From Channallabes apus (lineage: Eukaryota > Chordata > Actinopteri > Siluriformes > Clariidae), in assembly GCA_030522415.1 (NCBI GenBank), contig CM060127.1:14180646-14244645 (forward strand): 64,000 bases of DNA, given 5' to 3'. Of the stretch, positions 23,152-35,098 are shown one piece after another. Made by a program: the position numbers and the translations under genes. A model generated the notes under the pieces. That model had not been told where the DNA came from, made no database searches, and saw only the letters and a list, made by a program, of their open reading frames with translations. Within the stretch, counting starts at the first letter, position 1; each line of letters opens with the position of its first letter.

Positions 23152-24268
23152 TTCATCATTTACAATAATGAAAAAAACATTGATGTCCTTGTCTGTTCAG
23201 ATCTTTGAGTGGAGTCCCTAAGTTTATCTAAAAGAGAAGACTCATTTGTAATTACACATTTAGAAAAACTATATAAAAAATAATTACATATATTATGTAT
23301 TACAATGCATGTGTTTCTTAGTCCTACTCATTTGCCATTGCAAAATAAAAAAAAACACCTTAATGTTTATGAATCACAAAGAATAAACACCTTTTTTCCT
23401 AAAAACTTTCCTGTGGCGGAATAAGGTAATTTTTCCTACAATTTTCATCTAATTATTATTAGATTTTGATAATGTGGAGCATCTGCCATGCATATTTCTG
23501 TATAAGTTAATACATCTATAACATATTAGACTATGTGCCTTTTAGACATTTACTTTTAATTATAGCCATAACTAATGTCCAAGCTGCAGTTATAGAAAAT
23601 AAATCAACACATTCAGACCAATCAGAATTAAGAATTCATCAATGATATGCTCTACAATGTTTAATCATTAATATTAAGTTATTCATTCTTAAATATAAAT
23701 AAGATCTTATATACTCTAATTTTTACTCTTGTATCTTTACATCACAGGGCTCTACTACAGTAGGTGAAAGAGTTTGTGTTCAGTGGAACTGCACTATGGT
23801 ACATAAAGTGAAAAATAGCTACTTCCTCTGTCATGTCAAGCATACAGTATAAGCACGGTTACTGTTCATGCAGAAAATAGTCTGCATGTGTGACAAAGAC
23901 TTTTATGTAAGGCTGTGCTACTCCTGCTCTGCAGTCAAGTCAAAAAGGATACATTTATTCCTCTATGCAAGAATACATAAAGTGCAGATACACAGCAAGT
24001 GTAAGACAAATACAGAACAATAAATACCCAAGACAATTAAGTCTGCAAGACAATCCGTCATGATACTAAGTTTGGCTGAATGTTTTCGAGCTTGTTTGCT
24101 TGTCTTGCAGACTCAGAATGCTGCTGTGATATTTCTTTAATTATTTTTTCCTTTCAGCGTAAACCTTTCATCTATTGTTAATCAGATTTTTTATTTGATA
24201 AGAGGTAGTAGACACAACTGCTGGAAATTGTGAAGGGGCATCAGTTTTCCTAGTCCAAATAGTGAAAA
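23152..24268. other. Duplicated intergenic sequence
   Basis: No gene. About 23530-24200 is the duplicate of about 8038-8640, showing that the Gypsy and DIRS elements inserted into the second segmental unit. Confidence 0.65.
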
Positions 24269-25545
24269 CATCTCGGGTTACTGTGCTGTAACCCTGTTCC
24301 CTGAAAAGGCGGGAACGAGATGCTGTGTGAAAACGCTATGGGAACCATTTGTCCTGTTGCCGGTTGTGAAGCATGTGTGCAAACACGCCAAATTTTTTGG
24401 CTATATATAACCACGGTCAGGTGACGTCATCTGATTAGACGCAGCTGCAGGTTATAAATACTAGTGAGCCGGCGACAAACCTCAGATTAATTTGTCTGAA
24501 TAGACGTCCAGTCACGTGGTAGTGCGGCATTAGGACGCAGCATCTCGTTCCCGCCTATTCAGGGAACAGGGTTACAGCACAGTAACCCGAGACGTTCCCT
24601 TTCAAAGGCTTTTTCTCGATGCTGCGTGAAAACGCTATGGGAATGAGAATACCAACGCCGCCGCACTACAAGTGTCTGGACCCTAAGGTTGTGTAATGTG
24701 TGCGCACAAAGCCGAGAACGTCTCAGAACTTTGCCTGGGCAGCTAACTCAGGGACCGTGAGCCCAGAGTAGCATGAACATCCAGATTATAAATGTAAGAA
24801 ATGTGTGCGGGGAGGACCAACCCTTCGCGCCACACAATTGCTGCAGGGGATACCTCCTGCTGGTGCAGACTGGGACGATCACTCTGGTTGTGTGAGCCCT
24901 GCTTTCCAGAGGCGAAGTGAACCCACACGCCTCATAGGAGAGGGCAATATGCATCTCTCACCCAGTATAGTGGCGCTCTGACTTACGCCACTGGCTGGTG
25001 CGGTGGACATAAATCTGAAGAGCACGTACTGGACACTAAGTGAAGTTTCTCCTGCTCCGAGGCTGTAAAAGGCGGAGGACAGAAGGCTTCAAACAATGCT
25101 TTTAGGTGCATCCTGCAGAAACTCCAGCACTGAAGCAATTCGGCAGTGGACTGGGTCTACCTGCTTAGCAATACTTGCTGCAGGGGAATACCTCTTGCTA
25201 GTGCAATAGATGAGGCGATCCCCTGGTTGAATGAGCCCTGATTCCTAGAGGCGAAATGAGTCCATGCGCCTTATAGGAGAGGGCAATAGCATCTCTCATC
25301 CAAAACATGTAGAAGCTGCTCTGACCTACGCCACTAGCTGATGAGGTGGACGTAAATCTGAAGAGCAGTAAAAGGCGAAGCATATCTTGCAAGGCAAGAG
25401 GTCCACCTTGCTACATGAAATCTCTCCCTGACTACTTCTGAGTGGGGTTTCCATTCCCCGTGTGTCAGAGATAGACTGGACAGTACTACTGCTCCCGCAT
25501 CCATGCTGGAATGTAAATCGCCCTGAGGGACAGGAACCTGGTGCG

Positions 25546-26103
25546 CTAGCTATTAGCGGCGTGAGCACAGTCCGCCCTGGCGATAATATATGAGACTGCC
25601 ATAGTGTTGTCCACCCGCACTAGGACATGGCAGCCTCTCAACTGCTGGAGGAAGTGCTTTAGGGCCAGAAATAGAGCCATCATCTCGAGGCAAGGGTACG
25701 AAGCACCTGGCGCGTAACCCTTATTGGGGATTGGCCCTAGTGAAATCCTCTGGTTCTTAGCCACAACTTGGAATGCTCTCATGTGCAGAAGGCCCAAAGG
25801 TGGCACCGTGGATACAGCTGCCATGAGAGCAAGGATGTCTGAAAGTGATGGTCACTTTCTGGTCTAGCTTGTTTTCCTTGAGGGTGTTGAGAATGGGTTC
25901 GACACGAGCGGGAGACAGCTGTGCCCGCTTACAATCGAATCCCATATGGCACCCAATGTGTTGTCCTCTGAACAGAAATAGCACGCTTTCGTGGCGTTGG
26001 GTCTCAATCCTGAGAACAGAGATGAGCTAGGACGACATGCTGATGTCGAAGCGCTAGCTACCGGATGCCCTGGGACTCCCGTAAGAGCCAGGACTAAAAC
26101 CAT
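25546..26103 (-). pseudogene. DIRS RT/RNase H remnant
   Basis: Translation in two frames gives LSPARVEPILNTLKENKL, then GLLHMRAFQ and HVLVRVDNTMAVSYI, the last resembling the RNase H region of DIRS elements. Stops and shifts break the frame. Confidence 0.75.
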
Positions 26104-26903
26104 GCATTTTGTATATGTGCGGGTGAGCTAGACCAGTGGAAGGACCCGATACTGGTAAGCTTCGCCCCTGAAATCGAACCTCAGGAACTTCCTGTGTTGT
26201 GGCAATGTTTCTGTATGAAAGTAAGCGTCCTTAAATCGATTGTCAGAAATCAATTGCTTGGTAGGATTTGAGAGCAATAACTTTGACAGTCAACATTTGA
26301 AACTGTATTCATTGATTTTCAGATAGCGGAAGAGCCCGCAAAATCTGAAAAATTGGACGCAGCCCCCGTTCCTCTTGGGAACCAAGAATACCGACTGGAG
26401 TGGCCTGACTCAATGTCTGGTGGGGGAACATGTTCCATGGCCCCCTTCCCCAGCAGCTTTTGTCAGCAGATGCGCACTTTCCGGTTTCATGGAAGTGGAG
26501 ACCATGCCATTGAAAACACAGAGGGTGAAGTGAGAACTGAATCCTGTAGTTTCTCTCTCCAGTGCTTAGTACCCAAGGAGATATACTTGGCTGTAGCTTC
26601 CACGCTGCCAGTTTCTCAGAAAAGGGCAAAAGTCTCTGCGGCTTGGTTAAACGGGGGGGGGGGGGGGGGCGGGGGGAGGATGTTAGATGTTCGGCATCCT
26701 GAAACATGGCAGGAAAAAAACGAAGAACTAACAGCCTATTGGAGACTGGTGTTGCCCGAAACACCAGTGGTGGCGGAGCAAGAACACCGACCTCCTGGGG
26801 GTGCCAGGGAGAACACTTCATTCGTTTGAAAGAAATTCTGGGTGCCTCTCCCAATTGGAGGAGCCACCCCCTTTATTTTATTTTATTTATTTATTTATTT
26901 TAA

Positions 26904-27384
26904 TCAGTCTGACCTCTTGGGACAGATAGTGCAACGCAGCGCACCCCAATCTTTACGAGGAGGTGCCCGGGTCCAAAAAAAAAATTGTGTTTTACGCCTC
27001 GCAAGAGTCAGACCCGATCGAGACTGGGTGGCCGACAATCCCGACTCTTGAGCACGGCGGGGAGGGAATTTCCCAAAAGCTTGTTCGTATAACTTCGCCC
27101 TAAAAGCTAGTGGCGGCTGAGTTAACAACATCGCTAAACAGGCTGGAAGGCGAGATAGGGGCATTAAGGAGGAATGCACAATCCTATCCTTCATGCGCCT
27201 GAGATTTAGCCACAGGTGCCTCCTGCAAAAACCATAGCAGCCATAAAACGGCCGATAACACGAGCCGTCTGCTTTGTTGCACGAAGAGACAAGTCTGTAT
27301 CTCGGCATAATTCCAATATGCCTTATCTTGAAGAGCCCCGCCAGTACTCAAGTCTCTCAGCAGGTCAGCCTGGTAGGCCTGCAA
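26904..27384 (-). pseudogene. DIRS gag-like remnant
   Basis: Two overlapping minus-strand frames contain AYQADLLRDLSTGG and RRHLWLNLRRMKDR, as in the first reading frame of vertebrate DIRS elements. It is frameshifted. Confidence 0.6.
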
Positions 27385-27520
27385 AACCGCCCTGGTGTGC
27401 AGTGGAGCACCAAGCTGACCTATTGCCTGAAAAGCTTTCCCCTCCAGGGAAGATGAAAATCTACACAGCTAGAAAGGAAGTATAAGCTTTCCAGGAAGGA
27501 TGATGTCCCAGGAGAGAGAC

Positions 27521-27596
27521 TTACTCGGTATCGGCGAGTACTGAAATGCAAGTACTCGTACTCGTTTTCCAAAAAAGTGGTATCGGTGCATCCCTA
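27521..27596 (-). mobile_element. hAT end fragment
   Basis: Read on the minus strand it starts CTAGGGATGCACCGATACC, the end of a widespread hAT family. Only this piece is present. Confidence 0.6.
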
Positions 27597-28085
27597 GTCA
27601 TATCTCAGGGACCAGAGGGCCCTGATTTTCCAATCAGAGCAAAAAAACAAAAAAAAAAAAAACAAAGCTGATTGGCACAGGTTCCACCAAATGGATCCTC
27701 ATAACTCGTAAATGGTCAAAATTATTCCATCGCACTCCGGAGATCCAGCTAAAGATTTTGATACAAGTTTCATGACACAGCCACCTAATCCTAAATCACA
27801 AAAATAAACAGGAATTTTGGAAAACATGTTGGTCAGATTCCTTAGAAAAGTAATACCACTCTATTCCCATCACCCTGAGGCAGCACCAACCATCATTCTT
27901 TCATTACAAAAAAAAATCACCGTTAGTGATGCTTTTGCATTCTTTTGTATGTGTTATCAGGATAGAAATAATAGAAATAGAACGCCCTAGATAGCAATTA
28001 TATTATTCTTTAGTTTAGTGGCTTAATTTAGGGTGTAATCAGTGTTCATTGTGTTCAGTGCGGATCTGTTTTCTTTCTCCTTACC
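27597..28085. other. Upstream region of copy 3
   Basis: Duplicated host sequence (compare 27598 with about 8797, and 27768 with about 8955). No coding sequence seen. Confidence 0.5.
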
Positions 28086-28465
28086 ATGATACGGTATGTC
28101 TATATCTGCTGTTTCTGGGTGAGTCACATTGTCTATTTCTGTTTTGTGTTTACACAGAAGTGGCAATTGTAGCTTTTTTTTAAGCATTCGTGTTAAATTC
28201 TTACAACATGACATTGTGGATGTCATGAGCAAAACACTCCAAATCATGGTGTTATAAAAAATATTCAGTGACATTTTTGTAATATTATTATTATTAGTAG
28301 TAGTAGTACAGTAGTAGTAGTAGTAGTAGTGCCACAGATACCCAGTTGTAAACTGATCTAAAGGTAAATCTTTTTCTGCAGGTCTTCCATTAGCCATATT
28401 TAAGAGCTCAACTGCTGAAGTAATGTGTGATATAGGATATAGACTTGAATATGATGAAAGTGTAG
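28086..28465 (+). pseudogene. EGF-repeat protein, copy 3 (first two exons only)
   Basis: Exon 1 is 28086-28118 (MIRYVYICCFW, followed by donor GTGAGT) and exon 2 is 28382-28465 (ends the signal peptide, then TAEVMCDIGYRLEYDESV). The sequence before exon 2 matches the intron ends of copies 1 and 2. In copy 2 exon 1 ends TGGG|GTGAG (phase 1); here one G is missing, so exon 1 ends in phase 0 and exon 2 would be read GTC TTC CAT TAG. No EGF exon follows: the intron is replaced by an RTE fragment and a solo LTR from about 28800. It is therefore a pseudogene unless another donor is used. Confidence 0.75.
28283..28330. repeat. ATT/TAG microsatellite in copy 3 intron 1
   Basis: Trinucleotide run at the same place as in copy 2 (about 11919-11970). 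Confidence 0.85.
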
Positions 28466-28804
28466 GTAAGGACAAACCTGCAACATTTTTTAATGCTCAC
28501 TGTTTTTATTACGATCTTCTACCTCCTTCTTTTTTTTTCTTAAGTTGTTTTTTTTTTCTCTTTATAACTGACCTGATGTTAGGTCTCCTTTTAATTAAAG
28601 TACATATGTACTTATACATATAGAGGTCCGCGTCACATATACCAATAAATTTTTTGTCAGATCCATGTGAAATCAGAAGAATCTAATTATTTTTACACAC
28701 ACACACCATCTGGAATGTAGACATTGAGTGATTATTGTTGCGGAGTCTGATTGGTGAAACAGTCATGCGGTTGATCTACCGGCTGCATGTGTAAAATAAA
28801 TGGT

Positions 28805-29690
28805 CCTGTACACCTTTCCTTTCATTCTCGCTGGTACTCTTTTATCGCACAACACCCCTGACACTTTTCTCCATCCATTCCAACCTGCCTGTACCCGCCT
28901 CTTCACCTCCTTTGAACACTCTCTGTTGCTTTGGACCATTGACCCTAAGTACTTAAAATCCTACACCTTCTTTACCTCTGCTTCCTGTAGCCTCACCGTT
29001 CCACTTGGGTCCCTCTCATTCACACACATGTGTTCCGTCTTGCTTCGTCTAACCTTCATTCCTCTGCTTTCCAGAGCATACCTCCACCTCTCCAAATTTT
29101 CTTCCACCTGTTCCCTGCTCTCGCTACAAAGCACAATGTCACCTGCAAACATCATAGTCCATATGAGGTAAGACATGGAGACTCCTGTCTTACCTCATCT
29201 GTCATCCTGTCCATGACCAGTGCAAACAAAAAGGGGCTTAGAGCCGATCCTTGATGCAGACCCACCTTCACCTTGAACTCTTCGGTCACACCTACAGCAC
29301 ATCTTACCACTGTTTTAGCGCTCTCATACATGTCCTGCACCACTCTAACATACTTCTCTGCCACTCCATACTTCCTCATACAACACCACAACTTCTCTCT
29401 CAGCACCCTGTCGTACGCTTTCTCTAAATCTACAAAGACACAATGCAACTCTTTATTACCTTCTCTGTACTTCGCCACCAGCATTGCTCATTAAAGCTCA
29501 TTAGCTTTACAGTACATCTCTGTAATTGCCACAGTTTTGCACATCTCCCTTGTTCTTAAAAATCGGCACCAATACACTTCTCCATTCCTCTGGAATCCTC
29601 TCACTCTCCAAGATCTTGTTAAACAAACTAGTCAGAAACTCTACTGCCACCTCTCCTAAGCACTTCCATAGAAACAATGAATACTATCAA
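28805..29690 (-). mobile_element. RTE-type LINE, reverse transcriptase fragment
   Basis: The minus strand encodes CVFVDLEKAYDRV, VGLHQGSALSPFLFALVMD and, after a frame break, MMFAGDIVLCSE and NLERWRYALESRGMKV, the RT core of fish RTE elements. The catalytic FADD reads FAGD. Both ends are missing. Confidence 0.88.
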
Positions 29691-29705
29691 AGTAAAAATT
29701 CCCAG

Positions 29706-31500
29706 TGTCACGTTCTGTTATGATGTTGGACTGTGGGCTTGGTGTTGAGGCATAGATGCAGAGGGGATGCAGTGAAACAGAAAGAGTCTTTAATAATAAA
29801 ATCCAAACATGAACTAAGGAAGTTGGCTAAAAACATGGAGCATGCCATCAAACGGGAACTCAAAACACAAACACAGACTCGGGATTACACGATCTAATAC
29901 AGTACAGACATGGGGATACAAACTGGACGAGACAAGACATGCTAAACAGCCTAGAAGACTAAACAAAAGGGACTATGCATGCAAGGGATAAACAAACAAG
30001 ACAGGCTTGGCTAGGTCTACCACCTGTTCTGCACATTAGCTGCTAAGCTAGCTCATAGCTAATCAAACTAATGGCTCAACAGGCCAGTAGCCTGAGACCC
30101 AAGGGAATGAACAGACAAGGTGCACAGCAGACTAGGTATGAAACAGACTAAGGCTACGTTTACACTGCCAGGTCTCGATGCTTAATTCCGATTTGCTGCC
30201 TATATCAGATTTTTTTGACCGTCTGTTTACACGTTCTTTTAACTATGACTCATATCCGATTCACGTGTTTACACTTGCCATACCATCTGAAACATCGCGC
30301 ATACTTAAAGGGAGGTTCTTGCGCTACAACCTAGCCAAGAAAGATGAAGGTGAAATATGCTTAACGCTATTTCTGCTATATATGCAAAGTTCGCGCACCA
30401 TGGTTTTAAAACGGAGGAGGAGGGAAAAAACGCCATAATTGCAGCCTGCACATATGCTTCATTCATCAAATACTGATTTAATGTTATTTAGCCCAAATAA
30501 GCATTAACACAAGGCGTGTGTGTGTTGGAGGGGGGGGCGTTGTTCTTTTCCTCTTACATGTCACGTGCGATGTTGTAATTCAACATGCGCTTCCACCGGA
30601 GAATAATATTACGTCATTAAACCGCGAAGAAGTCGCAGTTTTAATGACGTACAGAACACAACGCCTCAGGAAATCCGATCTGTCTGTTTACACGGCAATC
30701 ACATCAGCACATATCTGATTTATATCCGATTTATTTCCACATATGAAGGAGGCCTGAAACCGATCTCAAAATATCGGAATGCATGCGTTTTTTTCCTGTT
30801 TACACGGACACAGAACATATCCGATATGTGTCACATATGAGCAAAAAATCGGAATTGGGTCGCATTCACCTGGCAGTGTAAACGTAGCCTAAGAACTCTA
30901 AAGGTTAGTGGCTAAAGATGTTAGTACCTAAACAGACTAAGAGCTAAGCAGACAAGGAGACTAGACAGACTCAAAGACTAGACAGACTAAGATCTAAACA
31001 TGTTAGTATCACCCTCATTAGTATTTAAACAGACTACTAGCTAAACATGCAATGGTGGTTACTTACACAAAAGGGTAAACACAAAAGGCTAATTCTCCTA
31101 GAGGCTAATCCTGCTAGGAGACACAGAGACAAAGAGACAAACTAAATCAAAGTAAATACAAACTTAAAGAGCTCCAGAAACTAAATGCCAACTATAATCA
31201 AACCAAACTAAAACAAGGAAACAAGACCCACATAACAGAAATTAATGCTCGACCCAGTTTCCCAGAACAAACAGGTATTTATAACAACGCTAATGAGCCT
31301 CCTCAGTTCATGTGAGCATCCACGGCACCTGACTGAGGAGGCTTCTGGGAAACTGAGTCTAGGAACAAAAACTACAAACTAAAACACTGCCCTCTAGTGG
31401 GCAACCCTCACACCCAGATGCATATGAAAACCCCCAAGAGTCCCTGGGGGCAACACACCCTTCAGGGGGTTTCCCTAACCAGATGGGACTAAATGTGACA
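29706..31500 (-). mobile_element. Solo LTR on minus strand, split by a MITE
   Basis: Ends TGTCACG and TGTGACA are inverted. Read on the minus strand the body ends with a poly(A)-signal-like TTATTATTAAAGACTC and then AACGTGACA, as LTRs do. Length is about 1.05 kb without the Harbinger-like insert. Related sequence lies at 41865-42290. No clean target repeat is visible, and host intron sequence similar to about 4351 resumes at 31501. Confidence 0.65.
30152..30889. mobile_element. PIF-Harbinger-like MITE in the LTR
   Basis: Inverted ends GGCTACGTTTACACTGCCAGG and its complement (20 bases matched) are flanked by TAA on both sides (30149-30151 and 30890-30892). No transposase; the open frame near 30178 has no recognisable protein. 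Confidence 0.75.
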
Positions 31501-31559
31501 GTTTAGCAAGGATTTGTGATTTTCATTTGTGAATATTTTGTATATTATTGTGTATAATA

Positions 31560-31960
31560 AATCATTATTGTAGTCTATCACACCACGCACCATACCACAT
31601 TCCCTCTGATCTTCCAGCTCTGCTTGCCTGGTCCCACCATCTCTCGAGGATCAAGGAAGACATTCATCCAGACTCTTTTCTGTTCTGGCACCTAGGTGGT
31701 GGAATGAACTTCCTCTAGATTGTCGTCTTTAACTATCTCTAAATGACGACTCAAGACGCGTTTGTTTCTTCAGTACTTATGAAGAAGGTCCCATTTAAAA
31801 AATACAAAATAATCTCCTTCCCAACTGTGTTTGACTGATGGCACTTAGTTAGTAACCCAGTGTAAGTATCTATCCAAATGATGGGAACTTCAAAGCACTT
31901 TTTGTAAGTCACGTCTGCCAAATGTAAACGTAAATGTATATGAGTATGCTGACTTAGCAT
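31560..31960 (+). mobile_element. L2-like LINE, 3' fragment
   Basis: Encodes a broken LAPRWWNELPLD-type C-terminus of ORF2 and a 3' UTR ending GTCTGCCAAATGTAAACGTA, as in fish L2/CR1-like elements. A close relative is at 49575-49825. Confidence 0.7.
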
Positions 31961-32180
31961 ACCTGCAAAAAAAAAAAAACTGTTAGGAAAATAATCAACT
32001 ATGTGGTGGTGTTACTGTAACCAACCTGCACCTTGCAACCTGTCTTATTCCTCTTAATATCATAGCAGTTTGACCTTGATTGCAAATTTGCATTTATTAA
32101 ATAACATACTGTATTCTATTATACAGTCAGTTACATTTATTGCTGGGTAGCATCTGGAAAAACACAAGTTACTCATGTTA
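31961..32180. other. Host flank
   Basis: Part of this (AACTGTTAGGAAAATAATCA) resembles the region near 7128 downstream of copy 1. No gene. Confidence 0.4.
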
Positions 32181-32364
32181 CAGTGGGGCAAAAAAGTATT
32201 TAGTCAGCCACCAATTGTTCAAGTTCTCCCACTGGATTTTTTCCCCTTATTTTGTCACTCATAGTGGAGGTATACCTATGATGAAAATTACAGGCGTCTC
32301 TCATCTTTTTAAGTGGGAGAACTTGCACAATTGGTGGCTGACTAAATACTTTTTTGCCCCACTG
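32181..32364. mobile_element. Tc1/mariner MITE
   Basis: Near-perfect inverted repeat with ends CAGTGGGGCAAAAAAGTATT and its complement, flanked by TA (32179-32180 and 32365-32366). 184 bp, no coding capacity. Confidence 0.92.
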
Positions 32365-32745
32365 TAAATAAGTTATAAACACTTGGGTCTTCAACCAGAA
32401 ACCACCACACTGTATAAACAATTATAATCCATCTACTACAATTGTATATAATAGGGTGACCAAGCGTCCTCTTTTGCCCGGACATGTCCACTTTTTGCGT
32501 CCTTGTCCGGGGCGTCCTGGCGGGTTTTCATAAATTCACGAAAATGTCCGTTTTTTCATAGGACCATTATGCGTGTACGTAAATTGACTGGCGTTTTGCA
32601 CACAGCACTAGGGTACTACTTTTTTTGTGCGACGTAATTACCGGGAGGCTGCCTTGTGGGCAGGTCTGCGCCGCGCGCACAAACACGCAGACACAGACAG
32701 GGAGCAGTGCAGACAGCAGAAGAGCGGAGCAGTATAGCAGGGGAA

Positions 32746-33057
32746 ATGCCAAAGCGTAAGTGCAGCTTCACCGATGAACTGCAAAGAAAATATCCCACAT
32801 ACCGTCCCGGTCGGGACAAGTGGGAGGCGGAGTGCACCATGTGCAAAGCCGGTACATATGTCTCAGTATCCAATAAAGGTGCTGGGGACCTGAAAGCCCA
32901 CATGGACACCGAGAAACATAAAAAAAAAGCCATGCGAGATGAGAGTTCATCAGCAAAGTTGACAGAATTTTTTGTCAGACCAGGAAAAACAGAGGATGAT
33001 GTAAATGCAGCAGAAGGTGCAATAGCTTTTCATACAGTGAAACATCACAACAGTTAA
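32746..33057 (+). CDS. hAT transposase N-terminal fragment
   Basis: 103 residues from MPKRKCSFTDELQRKY to a TAA stop. It has a BED-like zinc-finger region (CTMC, then HMDTEKH) followed by KLTEFFV, the layout of N-terminal parts of hAT transposases. The catalytic core is absent. Position inside the TIR-bounded element supports the call. It could be mistaken for a host zinc-finger gene. Confidence 0.7.
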   Translation: MPKRKCSFTDELQRKYPTYRPGRDKWEAECTMCKAGTYVSVSNKGAGDLKAHMDTEKHKKKAMRDESSSAKLTEFFVRPGKTEDDVNAAEGAIAFHTVKHHNS

Positions 33058-33540
33058 AGGTCCATGGATTGCACCAGTACTTTGCTTAAAAAGGCATTTC
33101 CTGACTCTGATATTGCAAAAAAAGTTTGTCTTTGTGAGACTTGTCACGTCCGAACCACCTCGGTCCTGGGGAAGAAGGTCGGCCTCGCCAGATTACTGAG
33201 TCGCCAATTTGTCTACCCCTAGTGTGTCTACGTGTGTACTGTTCCCCCCACGCAACATGACTTGATTGCGGATCAAGTTCACCTGTGTCTACCCTGTGTG
33301 TCTACCGCAGTGAAGTTAGTTTGATATTCAGACATTCGACAGACATTCAGAAGCGGTATTTTAGGGACCGTCGACAAATTTCTGTCCAAATGAAAAGCGA
33401 AAGTACTTTTTAATTACCTGGCTACGTGCCCCAGTTATTCTAACTACTTATTAAACATACAAATGCAATGCATACTGCTTTTGTTTATTATTAATTGTTG
33501 AATTAATAGATAATATTAATTCAACATAAAAACGATATAA

Positions 33541-34735
33541 AAAAAGACTCTTTTTTCAATAGCTTCTAGGTCATGTGACCTGGCGACCCCAAACTGGTAC
33601 CAAAATAATCAGATTTGAGACCCCCAAAAGGTACACCTGACTTTATCCCAATATATGTCTTCATTTAGTTTTATTTATTTTTTTATTAAAAAATAATGCT
33701 ATTTCTTCAATAGCTTCTAGGTCATGTGACCTGGTCACCCCAAAAGGGTACCAAAATAATGAAATCTGAGACCCCCAAAAGGTACACCTGACTTTATCCC
33801 AAGATATGTCTTCATTTAGTTTTATTTATTTTTTTATTAAAAAACAATGCTATTTCTTCAATAGCTTCTAGGTCATGTGACCTGGTCACCCCAAACTATT
33901 ACCAAAATAATCAGCTCTGAGACCCCCAAAAGGTACACCTGACTTTATCCCAAGATATGTCTTCATTTAGCTTTATTTTATTTTTTATTTGAAAAATAAT
34001 GCTATTTCTTCAATAGCTTCTAGGTCATGTGACCTGGTCACCCCAAACTATTACCAAAATAATCAGATCTGAGACCCACAAAAGGTACACCTGACTTTAT
34101 CCCAAGATATGTCTTCATTTAGTTTTATTTAGTTTTTTATTAAAAAATAATGCTATTTCTTCAATAGCTTCTAGGTCATGTGACCTGGTGACCCCAAACT
34201 ATTACCAAAATAATCAGACCTGAGACCCACAAAAGGTACACCTGACTTTATCCCAAGATATGTCTTCATTTAGTTTTATTTTATTATTATTTAATAAAAA
34301 ACACTATTTCTTCAATAGCTTCTAGGTCATGTGACCTGGTCACCCCAAACTATTACCAAAATAATCAGCCCTGAGACCCACAAAAGGTACACCTGACTTT
34401 ATCCCAATATATGTCTTCATTTAGTTTTATTTATTTTTTTATTAAAAAATAATGCTATTTCTTCAATAGCTTCTAGGTCATGTGACCTGGTCACCCCAAA
34501 AGGGTACCAAAATAATCAAATCTGAGTCCCCCAAAAGGTACACCTGATTTTATCCCAAGATATGTCTTAATTTAGTTTTATTTTATTTTTTATGTGAAAA
34601 ATAATGCTATTTCTTCAATAGCTTCTAGGTCATGTGACCTGGTCACCCCAAAAGGGTACCAAAATAATCAAATCTGAGTCCCCCAAAAGGTACACCTGAT
34701 TTTATCCCAAGAAATGTCTTAATTTAGTTTTTTTT
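33541..34735 (+). repeat. Minisatellite array, left arm (8 units of about 151 bp)
   Basis: Unit starts at about 33561, 33712, 33863 and 34015, then every 150-153 bp to about 34620. Each holds GCTTCTAGGTCATGTGACCT, a GGTACACCTGACTTTATCCC block and an AT-rich tail. It ends in a T run at about 34728-34749. The right-arm array is in the opposite orientation. Confidence 0.95.
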
Positions 34736-34784
34736 TTTTTTTTTTTTTACGCGACTTAAAATATTAGTGACCTTGGAAATAAAG

Positions 34785-35055
34785 GTTCCTCTGTCTATAT
34801 CAATCAACACCTTTTATGTGGTCTGATGAGCGTCGGCATCGGGCGCCTTAAACTGATGATTGATTCATCACCCAGTGCTAGTTCTGCTTACCAAAAGTGG
34901 CCAACTGGTCGCTCGCATTCCATGCCCGGCTCCAAGCCAGCGAGCCGGTCTTCTTACCCATTTAAAGTTTGAGAATAGGTTGAGATCGTTTCGGCCCCAA
35001 TGCCTCTAATTATTAGTTTTACTGCGTGCGGATAAAACTGCGTGTCTCAGAGCAA

Positions 35056-35098
<43 letters not shown>

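Larger units (their letters stand above)
24269..27515 (-). mobile_element. DIRS-type retrotransposon, decayed
   Basis: Minus-strand protein fragments in DIRS order: a gag-like part near 27384-26904 (AYQADLLRDL, RHLWLNL), then RT/RNase H near 26103-25546. The left end carries inverted arms of about 56 bp (24269-24325 and 24535-24592). The homologous host segment at about 8730-8800 lacks it. No tyrosine recombinase was recognised. A run of G lies at about 26651-26680. Confidence 0.75.

Noticed and set aside
26309..26854. Long open frames on both strands (158 and 181 codons)
   Set aside because: They lie inside the decayed DIRS element, have no recognisable domain, and one runs through a G homopolymer.
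32656..33057. Possible host zinc-finger gene
   Set aside because: It lies between hAT termini with an exact 8-bp TSD and has a hAT transposase N-terminal layout.
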